Source: Neoaquamicrobium sediminum (GTDB lineage Bacteria > Pseudomonadota > Alphaproteobacteria > Rhizobiales > Rhizobiaceae). Taken from it: a DNA stretch of 64,000 nucleotides. The translations under genes and the position numbers were made by a program. Under the pieces are notes generated by a model, which made no database searches, had not been told where the DNA came from, and saw only the letters and a list, made by a program, of their open reading frames with translations. How positions within the stretch are numbered: position 1 is the stretch's first letter; each line of letters starts with the position of its first letter. The DNA lies in assembly GCF_013240295.1 (NCBI RefSeq), contig NZ_JABETK010000003.1:186001-250000 (forward strand), in the 5' to 3' direction. Shown piece after piece: positions 52,186 to 60,694 of the stretch.

Positions 52186-52384
52186 TCAATCGAGCCGGAT
52201 CGCCTCGATCGGATCGGGCGGATCCATCGGATGGTGTTTTTCCTCATAGACCTCGATCATTGTCGCCAGAACGTCGAGCCTGTCGCCATCGGGCGTGCCG
52301 CTGGCAGAGCCCACAGTCTTTCGACTCTGGCGAACGCCGCGTCGTAATCCGCTTCGGTATGGATGGTTCAAGCTCAGTCGCCAT
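52186..52384 (-). pseudogene. Remnant of a HigA-type antitoxin (XRE family), N-terminal part
   Basis: Minus-strand pieces in two frames give TIHTEADYDAAFARVERLW and then TPDGDRLDVLATMIEVYEEK, HHPMDPPDPIEAIR, then a stop. This is the N-terminal arm of HigA antitoxins. The helix-turn-helix that should follow is missing. A start (ATG 52384) has a GGAGG upstream, but at least two frame changes are needed. No HigB toxin gene is nearby. A dead fragment beside fic. Confidence 0.7.
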
Positions 52385-52556
52385 GTCCCAACCTCCTGTG
52401 ACGGTGTCCGTGCAGGTTTATTCATCGCCTTGTGCGGACCGCCTAGTGCTGTTGGTCCGCCAAGGCTGCGCCACTTGAGGCAACAAAAGACATATCATAC
52501 TGGCGCTACCAATGATTGTTGGCATCAGTAGCTGCGAGCCCCCGCAACCACTTCTG

Positions 52557-52845
52557 TCATAACTTCCTGGAAATCGAGGTGCGACGTAAGCGCGACGGCA
52601 TCACCCTATGTGGCGAGGCTTGACGTCTGATTGAAGCGCCATGGCATAGGATTTCGATGTCGCTTAGCGGGGGACCGTCGAGGATCGCACGCAAGGTGGC
52701 GACGAGCGAGGCCAGCATGGCCCAGTTTTCAGCACCGATTTCGTTTCCGGGGAACAGTGCGTTTTCCCTCGTGAAGGCTATCGAGCGGATCTGGTTCTCC
52801 ACCGCGTTGGTATCCAGTTCGAGCGCCCTCAGGGCGTCTCGATAC
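52557..52845 (-). pseudogene. Remnant of IS66-family transposase C-terminus
   Basis: On the minus strand, LDTNAVENQIRSIAFTREN, then ALFPGNEIGAENWAMLASLV, reproduce the conserved IS66 TnpC segment near its C-terminus (V-E-N-x-I-R-x-x-A...N-A-L-F-x-G). A deletion then joins it to LRAILDGPP, the last part of the same protein. The rest of the element and its ends are absent. It overlaps the end of the RpiR gene by a few codons. Confidence 0.72.
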
Positions 52846-53743
52846 CCAGCGCCTCAATCAGGTCTTCGCGCCGCTGCAGCGCCTCCAAAGCCGCATCGCC
52901 CAGTTGCCAGGCGACAAGGTTCAGCAAGCCCTCGCTGAAGACGATATAGGCGCCCATGCTGTTGGAGATGAAGCTGCTGGCGTGCGGGATGAAGAACGCA
53001 TGCTCGGCCGGCGCGACAAGCGGCGAGCTACGCGAATCGGTGATGGCGATCACCCGCTGGCCGTTCCGCGCGGCCGCCTTCGCGACATCAGCGACCGAGC
53101 GCGTGTAGGGCGCGCAGCTTGCAACGACCACCACGTCGCCGGGTTCGAGCTGCGAGATAGCCTCGGCCAGGCCGAGCCGCGGCGCATCCAGCAGCGCCGC
53201 ATCGGACCGCAGCATGCCCAGCCCGTAGGCAAGAAAGCTTGCAAAGCCGTGGAACTGGCGCTCGCCATGGACGCGGACCCGCTTGGCCTTGGCGAGAAGT
53301 CCGGCTACCGCGGCGAGCTTGTCGGCCTCGAGTTGGCCGATGAACCCCTCGATATTGGCGATCGATTCCCTGCCAAGGCGCGCCATCGTCTCGATCTCGC
53401 TCGCTTCGGCATCGGCGTTGTGGAGCAACTGGTCGGCCTGCCGGCTGTAGAAATAGCGGGGCTCGCCGGCGATGGCGTTGCGAAAGACCGACTGGAACTC
53501 GCCGAAACCCTCGAAGCCGAGACGCTTGGCAAGCCGGGTCAGGGTCGAAGGATTGACGCCGAGCAGGGCGGCCAATTCCGAGATGGAGCGCACCGCCGAT
53601 TGTTCGGGCATGTCGACCAGCCGCGCGAAAACCTGCTGTGTCTTGCCGCCCAGCGCGTCGGCCGGCTCGGCCCGCGCAAATTTCAGCGCCAGTTCGCGCA
53701 GTTCGTCCAATGTCTTTGGCGGTGTTGGCGTTCTGGCCTGCAT
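52829..53743 (-). CDS. RpiR-family regulator (HTH plus SIS domain)
   Basis: The 304-residue regulator has an RpiR helix-turn-helix (AVRSISELAALLGVNPSTLTRLAKRLGFEGFGEFQ) and a C-terminal SIS domain (about 150-290; VVVVASCAPYTRSVADVAKA, VIAITDSRSSPLV). SIS domains bind phosphosugars or similar ligands. ATG 53743 is preferred over far upstream starts. It is the last gene of the ABC transporter/C45 operon and likely its regulator. Confidence 0.9.
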   Translation of the reverse strand: MQARTPTPPKTLDELRELALKFARAEPADALGGKTQQVFARLVDMPEQSAVRSISELAALLGVNPSTLTRLAKRLGFEGFGEFQSVFRNAIAGEPRYFYSRQADQLLHNADAEASEIETMARLGRESIANIEGFIGQLEADKLAAVAGLLAKAKRVRVHGERQFHGFASFLAYGLGMLRSDAALLDAPRLGLAEAISQLEPGDVVVVASCAPYTRSVADVAKAAARNGQRVIAITDSRSSPLVAPAEHAFFIPHASSFISNSMGAYIVFSEGLLNLVAWQLGDAALEALQRREDLIEALGIETP

Positions 53744-53750
53744 GGCGTGA

Positions 53751-54794
53751 TCAGTCGGCACCCGTAATGACGCCCGAATGGACCGGCGCCCGATGCCGGC
53801 CGTCATAGACGGTCCACGCCACACTGTCAGCAGTGAGTTCGAAAACGGCGGTCGCGAGCGTGTTCTCGTGGTCGGGATCGTCCGCCTGCCGGCGATAGAT
53901 CGGCAACGCACCGGTCTGATCGGAAAGGATGCCGAGAACGAGCGCGCTACCCTGCGCGCCTCGCGCGCTCAGCAGTGCATCCGCATGCTGTTGTCGGCTG
54001 CCCGACGAGGCAGTAATGCGCTGGGCGAGACCTGCCATCCGCGGATGGATAAGATGATTGGCGTGGGTCGCCGGTGCTTCGATCTCCAGCGTAGACAAGG
54101 CGTCGGCGTTGAACTCAACGCTGACGATCCGTGGATCGCCCATCATGGCGAGAGTCATGTGGAAACCGCCGGCGCGCGGAACATCCTGCAGCACTGCCAC
54201 CGCCGCATCGATGCTTTCGCAGCCCAGCATCGCCCGCGTCAGAACCATGCGCGGCAGGCCCGGCCGATGCGCGGTGCAACGGATGTTGTTGACCGTCTGC
54301 ACGAGCCCCTGGTCGTTCACCGAGAAAGTATGGCCGGGGATCGAGCCGGGATAGATGAAGGCAATGAAGGACGGACCTACCGCCGGGTGGACGGTGGCGA
54401 GGGCGCAATAGCCGTCGAATTCCGGCATGCCGTCTTCGTTGTGGGCCACCAGATTGGTCGATCCTGGTAATTGAACGGTCGTGCAGCCGTCGGGCGCATG
54501 CGTGCGCAGGTCGCCGCGACAATTCCACGCGAATATGTCGGCAAACGGCATGTCCAGCCCGGCCGCCAGTCCACGCAACTCTTCGAGGACTGCGGGATAG
54601 TGCCGCTCCGTCAGCGCCATCATCGCCGGCACGCGTGGATCGTCCCGGGCCGGAACCACGATCTCGCGCCAGTGCGGCGAGGGCACCAGCCTGTCGTGGA
54701 CCGCGCTCGCACCAAACTGGCCCAGTGCGAAGCCGGTCTCGTAGGGCGTGCCTGCGATCTTGATGGCGGCCAGGCCGCATTCCTTACTGGACAT
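53751..54794 (-). CDS. C45-family acyltransferase/amidohydrolase (penicillin acyltransferase-like)
   Basis: The 347-residue protein resembles acyl-CoA:6-aminopenicillanate acyltransferases (peptidase family C45, Ntn-hydrolase fold). Cys in DGCTTVQL (about residue 103) is the expected autocatalytic cleavage site and N-terminal nucleophile; NLVAHNEDG and FSVNDQGLVQTVNN follow as in the family. No signal peptide. It sits between a GlnQ-like ATPase (11-base overlap) and an RpiR regulator. The context suggests it cleaves an N-acyl or amide-linked compound imported by the transporter. Confidence 0.85.
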   Translation of the reverse strand: MSSKECGLAAIKIAGTPYETGFALGQFGASAVHDRLVPSPHWREIVVPARDDPRVPAMMALTERHYPAVLEELRGLAAGLDMPFADIFAWNCRGDLRTHAPDGCTTVQLPGSTNLVAHNEDGMPEFDGYCALATVHPAVGPSFIAFIYPGSIPGHTFSVNDQGLVQTVNNIRCTAHRPGLPRMVLTRAMLGCESIDAAVAVLQDVPRAGGFHMTLAMMGDPRIVSVEFNADALSTLEIEAPATHANHLIHPRMAGLAQRITASSGSRQQHADALLSARGAQGSALVLGILSDQTGALPIYRRQADDPDHENTLATAVFELTADSVAWTVYDGRHRAPVHSGVITGAD

Positions 54795-55512
54795 GCTGGA
54801 GGAACTCCCGCAGACGCGGGTTTTCCGCGCGATCCAGAAGCTCGGCCGGTGTGCCGTCCATGGCGATCTTGCCGTCTTCCATGAAGATCAGGCGAGAGCC
54901 GACACGGCGCGCAAAACTCATTTCGTGGGTGACGACGATCATCGTCATGCCCTCTTCGGCAAGCACCTGCATGACCCGCAGCACCTCGTGGCGCAGCTCG
55001 GGGTCAAGCGCTGAGGTGGGTTCATCGAAGAGTACGAGCTTGGGTTTGACGGCCAGCGCGCGGGCGATGGCGACGCGCTGCTGCTGGCCGCCTGAAAGTT
55101 CGGACGGATAGTGATGGGTGCGCTCGGCAAGCCCGACCTTGGCAAGCAGGTCGCGTGCGGCGTCGCGAGCCTCGGTGCGCGACAGGCCGCGCACGTGCTG
55201 CGGGCCGAAGGCAACATTGTCGAGCGCGGTCATCTGCGGGAACAGGTTGAACTGCTGGAACACCATGCCGGCTTCCTGCCGGATCAGCCGCACATTCTTG
55301 CTGCCCGAACGCACGCTGATGCCGTCGACGACCAGATCGCCGCCGTCGATCTCTTCGAGGACGTTGATGCAACGGAGCAGGGTGGACTTGCCGGAGCCCG
55401 AAGGCCCGATCACCACGACGACCTCGCCGCTTTCGATGTTGAGGTCGATCTGATCCAGCACGACCAGGGAGCCGAAGCGTTTGGTGACGTTGGCGAATTC
55501 GACGATGCTCAT
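54784..55512 (-). CDS. Polar amino-acid ABC transporter ATPase (GlnQ-like)
   Basis: The 242-residue ATPase has Walker [12 protein letters not shown]-loop [11 protein letters not shown], signature LSGGQQQR and Walker [13 protein letters not shown], with the H-loop in VVTHE. It overlaps the permease by 4 bases and the C45 gene by 11. It powers uptake of the ligand of the binding protein at 56247. Confidence 0.93.
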   Translation of the reverse strand: MSIVEFANVTKRFGSLVVLDQIDLNIESGEVVVVIGPSGSGKSTLLRCINVLEEIDGGDLVVDGISVRSGSKNVRLIRQEAGMVFQQFNLFPQMTALDNVAFGPQHVRGLSRTEARDAARDLLAKVGLAERTHHYPSELSGGQQQRVAIARALAVKPKLVLFDEPTSALDPELRHEVLRVMQVLAEEGMTMIVVTHEMSFARRVGSRLIFMEDGKIAMDGTPAELLDRAENPRLREFLQHVQ

Positions 55513-56165
55513 AGGATCCGCATCCTCTTTTCGATGATCCGCAGGATCAGCGTGAGCGTGCCGGTCAGGATCAGGTAGAAGATCGCGACGGCGGACCAGA
55601 CTTCGACGGCGCGGAAATTCGCCGCCATGATCTCCTGGCCCTGGCGTGTGAGCTCACCCACGCCGATGACGATGAACAGCGATGTGTCCTTGAGGCTGAC
55701 GATGAACTGGTTGCCGAGCGGCGGTATCAGCCGCCGGAACGCCACCGGGCCGATCACGTAGACGAGCACTTTCCACATCGGCAGGCCCAGCGCGAGCCCG
55801 GCCTCCTTCAAGCCCTTGTGCACGGAGATGAAGGCGCCGCGCACGATCTCGGCGATATAGGCGCCGGCGTTCACGGTAATGGCGATGATGGCCGCCGAAA
55901 GCGGATCGATCCTGATGTCGGCCAGCGTCGGCAGGGCGAAATAGATGAACATCACCTGGACGACGATCGGCGTGCCGCGGATCAGCTCGATGTAGAAATA
56001 GGCGATGCCGTTGACGATCGCGTTGCCATAGGCGCGCATCAGCCCTGCAACGGTGCCAATGATCACTCCGCCGACAAGGCCGGCCACGGTGATGAAGACG
56101 GTAAGCTGCGCGCCGCGAAAAAGCGCCGGAAGCGCGTCGACGACGGCGGACCATTGAAAGTCCAT
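55509..56165 (-). CDS. Polar amino-acid ABC transporter permease (HisM/GlnP-like)
   Basis: The 218-residue membrane protein has about 5 hydrophobic segments and the EAA-type loop [38 protein letters not shown]-type sequence ([20 protein letters not shown]) is diagnostic of the His/Glu/Gln/Arg/opine permease class. Single permease gene, so it presumably forms a homodimer. Confidence 0.93.
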   Translation of the reverse strand: MDFQWSAVVDALPALFRGAQLTVFITVAGLVGGVIIGTVAGLMRAYGNAIVNGIAYFYIELIRGTPIVVQVMFIYFALPTLADIRIDPLSAAIIAITVNAGAYIAEIVRGAFISVHKGLKEAGLALGLPMWKVLVYVIGPVAFRRLIPPLGNQFIVSLKDTSLFIVIGVGELTRQGQEIMAANFRAVEVWSAVAIFYLILTGTLTLILRIIEKRMRIL

Positions 56166-56246
56166 GACGGATCAGTCCTTTCGGTCTGGAAAAGGAGCGG
56201 GCCGCCGCGCGGGAAGACGCAGCCGGCAGCGGCCCTTTGGCGGAAC

Positions 56247-56984
56247 TCAGCTCTGGGGCTTGGTTCCGAACCACTTTTCGTAGATCGCGTCGTAGCGGCC
56301 GTCTGCCTTGATCTTGGCCAGCGCCTCGTTGACCCGCGCGACCAGCTCGCTGCCCTTCGGGAATGCGATGCCGTATTCATGCGCCATCATCTGCTCGCCC
56401 ACCGCCTTGACGCGGCTCTGGCCCGCCTTGGCGATGTAGTAGAGAACGTTCGGCGTGTCGTGCATGGCGGCATCCACGCGGCCGGTCTGGAGCTCCAGAT
56501 ACGCATTGTCGATGTTGGGGAACTGCCGCAGCTCGGTCTCGGTGAAGTGCTCCTTGGCATAGTCGGTCGCCGATGTGCCCGTCTTCACTGCGAGTGTCTT
56601 GCCTGCGAGGTCGGCGGCGCCGGTAACCTCGCTGTCGACCGGCACCATCAGCAGGAAGCCGCTATCGTAGTAGCCGTCGGAGAAGTCGATGACCTGCTTG
56701 CGTTCGTCCTTGATGGTGATGCCGGCCAGCGCCACGTCGACCTGCCTGGTCTGCAGCGCAGGGATGATGCCGTTGAAGTCCATCGGCTGAAGCCGGTACT
56801 CGAGGCCGAGATCGCCTGCGATTGCGTCCCAGAGGTCTATGTCGAAGCCGACATAGGTGTCGCCTTCCTTGAATTCGAAAGGCACGAAGGCCGTGTCGGT
56901 GGCGACGACAAGCTCCTCTGCTGAAACTTGAACGACGGCGAAGCCCATGGTCATCGCCGCAAGGGCGCTGAGAAGTCGGTTCAT
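56247..56984 (-). CDS. Polar amino-acid ABC transporter periplasmic binding protein
   Basis: The 245-residue SBP_bac_3 protein has a signal peptide ([20 protein letters not shown], cleaved near SAE). The mature start [19 protein letters not shown] and [20 protein letters not shown] are typical of GlnH-like proteins. ATG 56984 is chosen because the longer frame precedes the signal peptide. It is the first gene of the operon; the ligand may be glutamine or a derivative such as an N-acyl amino acid. Confidence 0.92.
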   Translation of the reverse strand: MNRLLSALAAMTMGFAVVQVSAEELVVATDTAFVPFEFKEGDTYVGFDIDLWDAIAGDLGLEYRLQPMDFNGIIPALQTRQVDVALAGITIKDERKQVIDFSDGYYDSGFLLMVPVDSEVTGAADLAGKTLAVKTGTSATDYAKEHFTETELRQFPNIDNAYLELQTGRVDAAMHDTPNVLYYIAKAGQSRVKAVGEQMMAHEYGIAFPKGSELVARVNEALAKIKADGRYDAIYEKWFGTKPQS

Positions 56985-57414
56985 GGCTGGTGGTCCCTCT
57001 GGTTCTTTTTGTGAATGCGAAGCCGAGGCTAGCACGCACATTTGCATGACGCAAATTATGAATGCATTTCGGAGTCGATGCATTGTGGATTTGCGTTCTG
57101 CTTGGCAGCCTGGAAGCTTTCGCCATGGAGAGGGGCGCGCGATCGAAAATTGTTGGAGACCATCGAGCGCTTCAACGAGCACTGTTGGCGCTGCCGGACG
57201 GACCGTGATTTCGGAGAAGGTGCTCCAGCGGATCGACGACCATGTGAGGACGATGACGCCAATACCGATGACCTGCGCCGGACCACAATCGCGTTAGCTA
57301 GCCCCACATAGCAGCTTTGGGGCCGGCTGCGGACTGTCTGGTTCTGGCGTAACAACGCTGTAAGCCGCCTGAAGCGATGGCCTGCCCCTATCGGGTGGTC
57401 CGGTTTCAGTCTTA
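56985..57414. other. Upstream region of the amino-acid transporter operon
   Basis: These 430 bases lie between the binding protein gene and the IS5 element. The part near 57035-57085 is AT-rich with repeated ATGCAT and a small dyad, and probably holds the promoter. The rest has no gene. Near the IS, one plus-strand frame connects in phase with the DUF3991 fragment beyond it. Confidence 0.4.
57040..57056. promoter_or_regulatory. Dyad upstream of the binding-protein gene (candidate operator)
   Basis: ATTTGC (57040-57045), 5 bases, GCAAAT (57051-57056) is a perfect inverted repeat within the presumed promoter. It could be the binding site of the operon's RpiR regulator. Position and symmetry are the only evidence. 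Confidence 0.4.
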
Positions 57415-58320
57415 GAGGCCGTTTCGAAAAGGGTTGAGCGGTCGAGGTTCGCATGATTCCAAGCGGTTTGCTGACCTGCCTGGAGAATGTCATGTGGACC
57501 CCGACCACCCGAGAACAGCATAACCGTCGTGCCCCGCGTTACCAGACCGATCTGACGGATGCGGAATGGTACCTGATCCAGCCGCACCTTCCTGCGGCCT
57601 GCAAAATGGGACGGCCACGCGCCTGGCCCATGCGCGAGATCATCAATGCCATTTTCTACGTGCTGCGCGGCGGCATCACCTGGCGTCTCCTGCCCTCGGA
57701 CTTTCCGCCATGGCCGACCGTCTATCGGTGGTTCGCCGCATTTCGCGACGGCTCGGTCTTCGAGAAGATCAACCACACCCTGGTCATGATGGATCGCGAG
57801 CGTTCCGGCCGCGAGGCCAGTCCGTCCGCAGCCATCATCGACAGCCAATCTGTCAAGACCACCGAAGCCGGCGGCCCGCGTGGCTATGATGCGGGAAAGA
57901 AGATCAAGGGGCGCAAGCGCCATGCACTGGTCGATACCGATGGGCGGCCGCTACTGGTCGAGCCGCATCCGGCCGACATCCAGGATAGGGACAGCGGCGG
58001 ACCACTGCTACAGATCTCGCGCCCTCTGCTCCCCTTCATCAAACATGTATGGGCCGATGGCGGCTACAATCATGAGCGCGTGACCAACGCCACCAACATC
58101 ATCGTCGAAATCGTCAGGAAGCCGCCGGATCAGGTCGGCTTTGCAGTCTTGCCACGTAGATGGGTGGTGGAGCGCTTCTTCGCATGGATCAGCCGCAACC
58201 GGCGCCTGGCAAAGGATTTCGAGGCCACCATCAATTCAGCAGCAACCTTCCTCTACGCCGCTTCCGTCATGCTCCTCGTGAGGCGACTGGCGCGCCAGTC
58301 ATGAGTTTCGAAACCGACTC
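57415..58320 (+). mobile_element. IS5-family insertion sequence (IS427-like)
   Basis: This 906-bp element has imperfect inverted ends: GAGGCCGTTTCGAAA (57415-57429) against the reverse complement of 58306-58320 (GAGTCGGTTTCGAAA), 13 of 15 matching. It is flanked by TA on both sides (57413-57414, 58321-58322), a duplication size found in IS427-like members. It carries one intact transposase gene. The insertion lies within or just before a DUF3991-type gene whose fragment continues on the right side. Confidence 0.85.
57492..58304 (+). CDS. IS5-family transposase
   Basis: The 270-residue DDE transposase appears intact. The N-terminal IS5-type domain reads YQTDLTDAEWYLIQPHLP...GRPRAWPMREIINAIFYVLR. 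Catalytic residues: Asp in AIIDSQSVKTTEAGG, Asp in VWADGGYN, Glu in WVVERFFAWISRNRRLAKDFE (the Y/W-x2-E-R...K/R pattern). ATG 57492 (MWTPTTREQHNRR) is the usual start for the family. No frameshift, so this copy may be active. Confidence 0.93.
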   Translation: MWTPTTREQHNRRAPRYQTDLTDAEWYLIQPHLPAACKMGRPRAWPMREIINAIFYVLRGGITWRLLPSDFPPWPTVYRWFAAFRDGSVFEKINHTLVMMDRERSGREASPSAAIIDSQSVKTTEAGGPRGYDAGKKIKGRKRHALVDTDGRPLLVEPHPADIQDRDSGGPLLQISRPLLPFIKHVWADGGYNHERVTNATNIIVEIVRKPPDQVGFAVLPRRWVVERFFAWISRNRRLAKDFEATINSAATFLYAASVMLLVRRLARQS

Positions 58321-58322
58321 TA

Positions 58323-58475
58323 AGGAGGGAGGTGCCCTGCAGCATGGTTCTGGAGGAGGCGGGGTTTGCACTCGACCTCAAGGAGAGCACGCGCAAGGCG
58401 ATGAAATATCGCCGCGACAGCGAGATCATTATCGTCATTCATGAGGGCAAGGGCTGGTTCGATCCGCTCGGCGAC
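58323..58475 (+). pseudogene. Fragment of a DUF3991/Toprim-type protein
   Basis: Directly right of the IS, the frame reads REVPCSMVLEEAGFALDLKE, then STRKAMKYRRDSEIIIVIHE and GKGWFDPL. This is the N-terminal motif of DUF3991/Toprim proteins found on plasmids and integrative elements (K-E-S-T-R-x-x-x-K-Y-R-R...G-R-G-W-F-D-P). Resemblance stops at about 58475, where the sequence changes to a GAPDH fragment in another frame. Dead fragment. Confidence 0.65.
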
Positions 58476-58476
58476 G

Positions 58477-59052
58477 GCGCTCAAGCGCGCGGGTCTCCTG
58501 AAGCGCGCCCGAGGAACCCTGCTAAGACGCGCGACCGACCCTTGGGAGAGCCATGAAGGGGGAATCATGAACACACTGGTCCCCGAACGTCACATCCCCA
58601 GCCATCAGGGGCCTGACGCGCAGAGCGTTGATCCCGATCTTGATGTTGTGACCATGGCAGTAAAGGTACCCCAAACGCTCGCACATCTGCATTACTGGAC
58701 GGTGGATTTGACCCGAAACGCAACCAAAGAGGAAGTGCTTGATGCTTTCAGGGCCTCGTCCCGCATCGCTTTTGTCCGCACTTCTGATGGGATCACCGCT
58801 CTCAACACCGTCAAGGAACTTATGGCAGATCTTGGTCGACCGCACGACAACCTGTACGAGGTTGCTTTGTGGGAAGACATGCTGGAGGTTAAAAACGGGG
58901 AACTGTTCTACGCCTATATGGTCGACAACCAGGCGATCGTCATCCCTGACACTATAGATGCCATCCGAGCGGTTACAGGTCTTTCCAACGATGCCCAAAG
59001 CTCAATTTCGCGGACGAATGCGTCTCTCGGAGTTGGAACGTTTTTGAGCTAA
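58477..59052 (+). pseudogene. C-terminal part of a type II (archaeal-type) glyceraldehyde-3-phosphate dehydrogenase
   Basis: From about 58477 the frame reads ALKRAGLLKRARGTLLRRAT, DPWESHEGGIMNTLVPE, HIPSHQGPDAQSVDPDLDVV and TMAVKVPQTLAHLHYWTVDL. These are conserved blocks of type II (Archaea-like) GAPDH. It continues to the family's end at 59052, about 190 residues in all. The N-terminal NAD-binding half is missing. The junction with the DUF3991 fragment shows deletion or recombination. A 162-residue product could start at ATG 58567, but without NAD binding it should be inactive. Confidence 0.75.
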
Positions 59053-59160
59053 TCAACGTCGCGGCGCGCGGCATCGTCCGCGCGTGCTCTGGAGGGGCGA
59101 CCGTTTCGCCAGATCAAGACGACTGCTTGTGAAGTAATCTTTTGCATTCTGGATACACTC

Positions 59161-60633
59161 ATGGACGCGAAAACCGCAGTTGTTTACCAGGGGAATGACA
59201 GGCTCCTCTTCGGCATCATCCTGGGTGTTCTGGCCTTCTGGCTGTTTGCCCAGACGACGCTGAATATTTCGCCGCTGATGGCCCAGGATCTGGGCGTCCA
59301 GCAATCGCTGATGAACATCGCGGTCTCCATCACGGCGCTGTTTTCCGGCATCTTCATCGTCGTCATGGGCGGGCTGGCCGACCGCATCGGACGGGTCAAG
59401 ATCGTCCAATGGGGCTTCGTCTTCTCGATCGCGGGCTCGCTGCTGATCGCGCTTGCGCCGACGGGCGCGATGGGGTCGACCTTCCTGATGCTCGGTCGCA
59501 TCTGCCAGGGTTTTTCAGGCGCATTCATCATGCCTGCGTCCCTGGCCCTGGTGAAAGAATACTGGGACGGGGCAGGCCGGCAACGCGCCGTGTCACTGTG
59601 GTCGATGGGCTCGTGGGGCGGGTCGGGCTTCGCTGCTCTGTTCGGCGGCCTGATGGCGCAGAACCTGGGTTGGCGTTCGATCTTCTTCGCGGGCGCCGCC
59701 ATTTCGGTCATCGGCTTGCTGATGGTGCGCGGAACGCCCGAGAGCCGCGCGGAGGCCAGAGCCGGCTACAAATTCGATCTGGGCGGCGTCGTCACCTTCA
59801 TGATCGCGATGGTCGCCTTGCAGATATTCGCTACACAAGGCGCGTCATTCGGCTGGGTCAGTTGGCCTTCACTGACTTTGCTGGCGCTCGCCGTCCTCTT
59901 CGGCGTGATCTTCTTTCGTATCGAGAGCGGCAATGCGAACGCATTCGTCAATTTCGGCCTGTTCCGCAACATGACTTACACCGGCGCCACGATCTCGAAC
60001 TTCCTGCTGAATGGCGTGGCCGGCATGCTGATCGTTTCGATGACATTGTTGCAGATCGGCGGCGACATGGACGCCCAGCAGACGGGACTGCTGACGCTGG
60101 GCTATGCCATCGCCATCGTCGCCTTCATCCGCGTCGGCGAAAAGCTGCTGCAACGCTTCGGGCCGCGCAAGCCGATGATCTGGGGTTCGTTGATCGTCGG
60201 AGCCTCGATCCTGCTGCTGATGCCGACCAATCTGATGCTGGGCACCTACAATATCCTCGCCATCGTGGCCTATACGCTGTTCGGCTTGGGCCTGGCCTTC
60301 TATGCCACGCCATCGACGGATGCCGCGCTGTCGAACCTGCCGTCGGATCAGGCGGGCTCGGGCTCCGGCATCTACAAGATGGCCTCATCGCTCGGTGCGT
60401 CTTTCGGGGTCGCGATTTCGGCCGCCGTGTTCACCGCGCTTTCGGGAGACAATAGTTCGGTGGCTTGGATCGAGGGCGTCATTTCCTATGTTGGGCGGCA
60501 GGATAATCTGGCCGTTCGCGAAGCCGCCTTTTTCGCACTCGGCATCAACCTGCTGATGGTCGTGGCAGCCATCGTCTCGATCATGGTCACCGTGCCCAGG
60601 GAAAGCCCAGTGACGAGCAATGAGCCGCAATAA
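59161..60633 (+). CDS. MFS transporter, DHA2 (14-TM) drug/metabolite exporter
   Basis: The 490-residue membrane protein has about 14 hydrophobic segments. The MFS loop GGLADRIGRVKIVQWGF lies between segments 2 and 3, and the antiporter-type region RICQGFSGAFIMPASLALVKEY is in segment 5. EmrB/QacA-type members export drugs or metabolites with H+ exchange. It is followed at 61 bases by an M20 amidohydrolase on the same strand, so it may export a product of that enzyme. Confidence 0.9.
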   Translation: MDAKTAVVYQGNDRLLFGIILGVLAFWLFAQTTLNISPLMAQDLGVQQSLMNIAVSITALFSGIFIVVMGGLADRIGRVKIVQWGFVFSIAGSLLIALAPTGAMGSTFLMLGRICQGFSGAFIMPASLALVKEYWDGAGRQRAVSLWSMGSWGGSGFAALFGGLMAQNLGWRSIFFAGAAISVIGLLMVRGTPESRAEARAGYKFDLGGVVTFMIAMVALQIFATQGASFGWVSWPSLTLLALAVLFGVIFFRIESGNANAFVNFGLFRNMTYTGATISNFLLNGVAGMLIVSMTLLQIGGDMDAQQTGLLTLGYAIAIVAFIRVGEKLLQRFGPRKPMIWGSLIVGASILLLMPTNLMLGTYNILAIVAYTLFGLGLAFYATPSTDAALSNLPSDQAGSGSGIYKMASSLGASFGVAISAAVFTALSGDNSSVAWIEGVISYVGRQDNLAVREAAFFALGINLLMVVAAIVSIMVTVPRESPVTSNEPQ

Positions 60634-60694
60634 AAGCCTCGGTGAAGCAGCCTGCGGGGCTTCGAAAGCCCGACACGAACGAAGGACATCTGCC

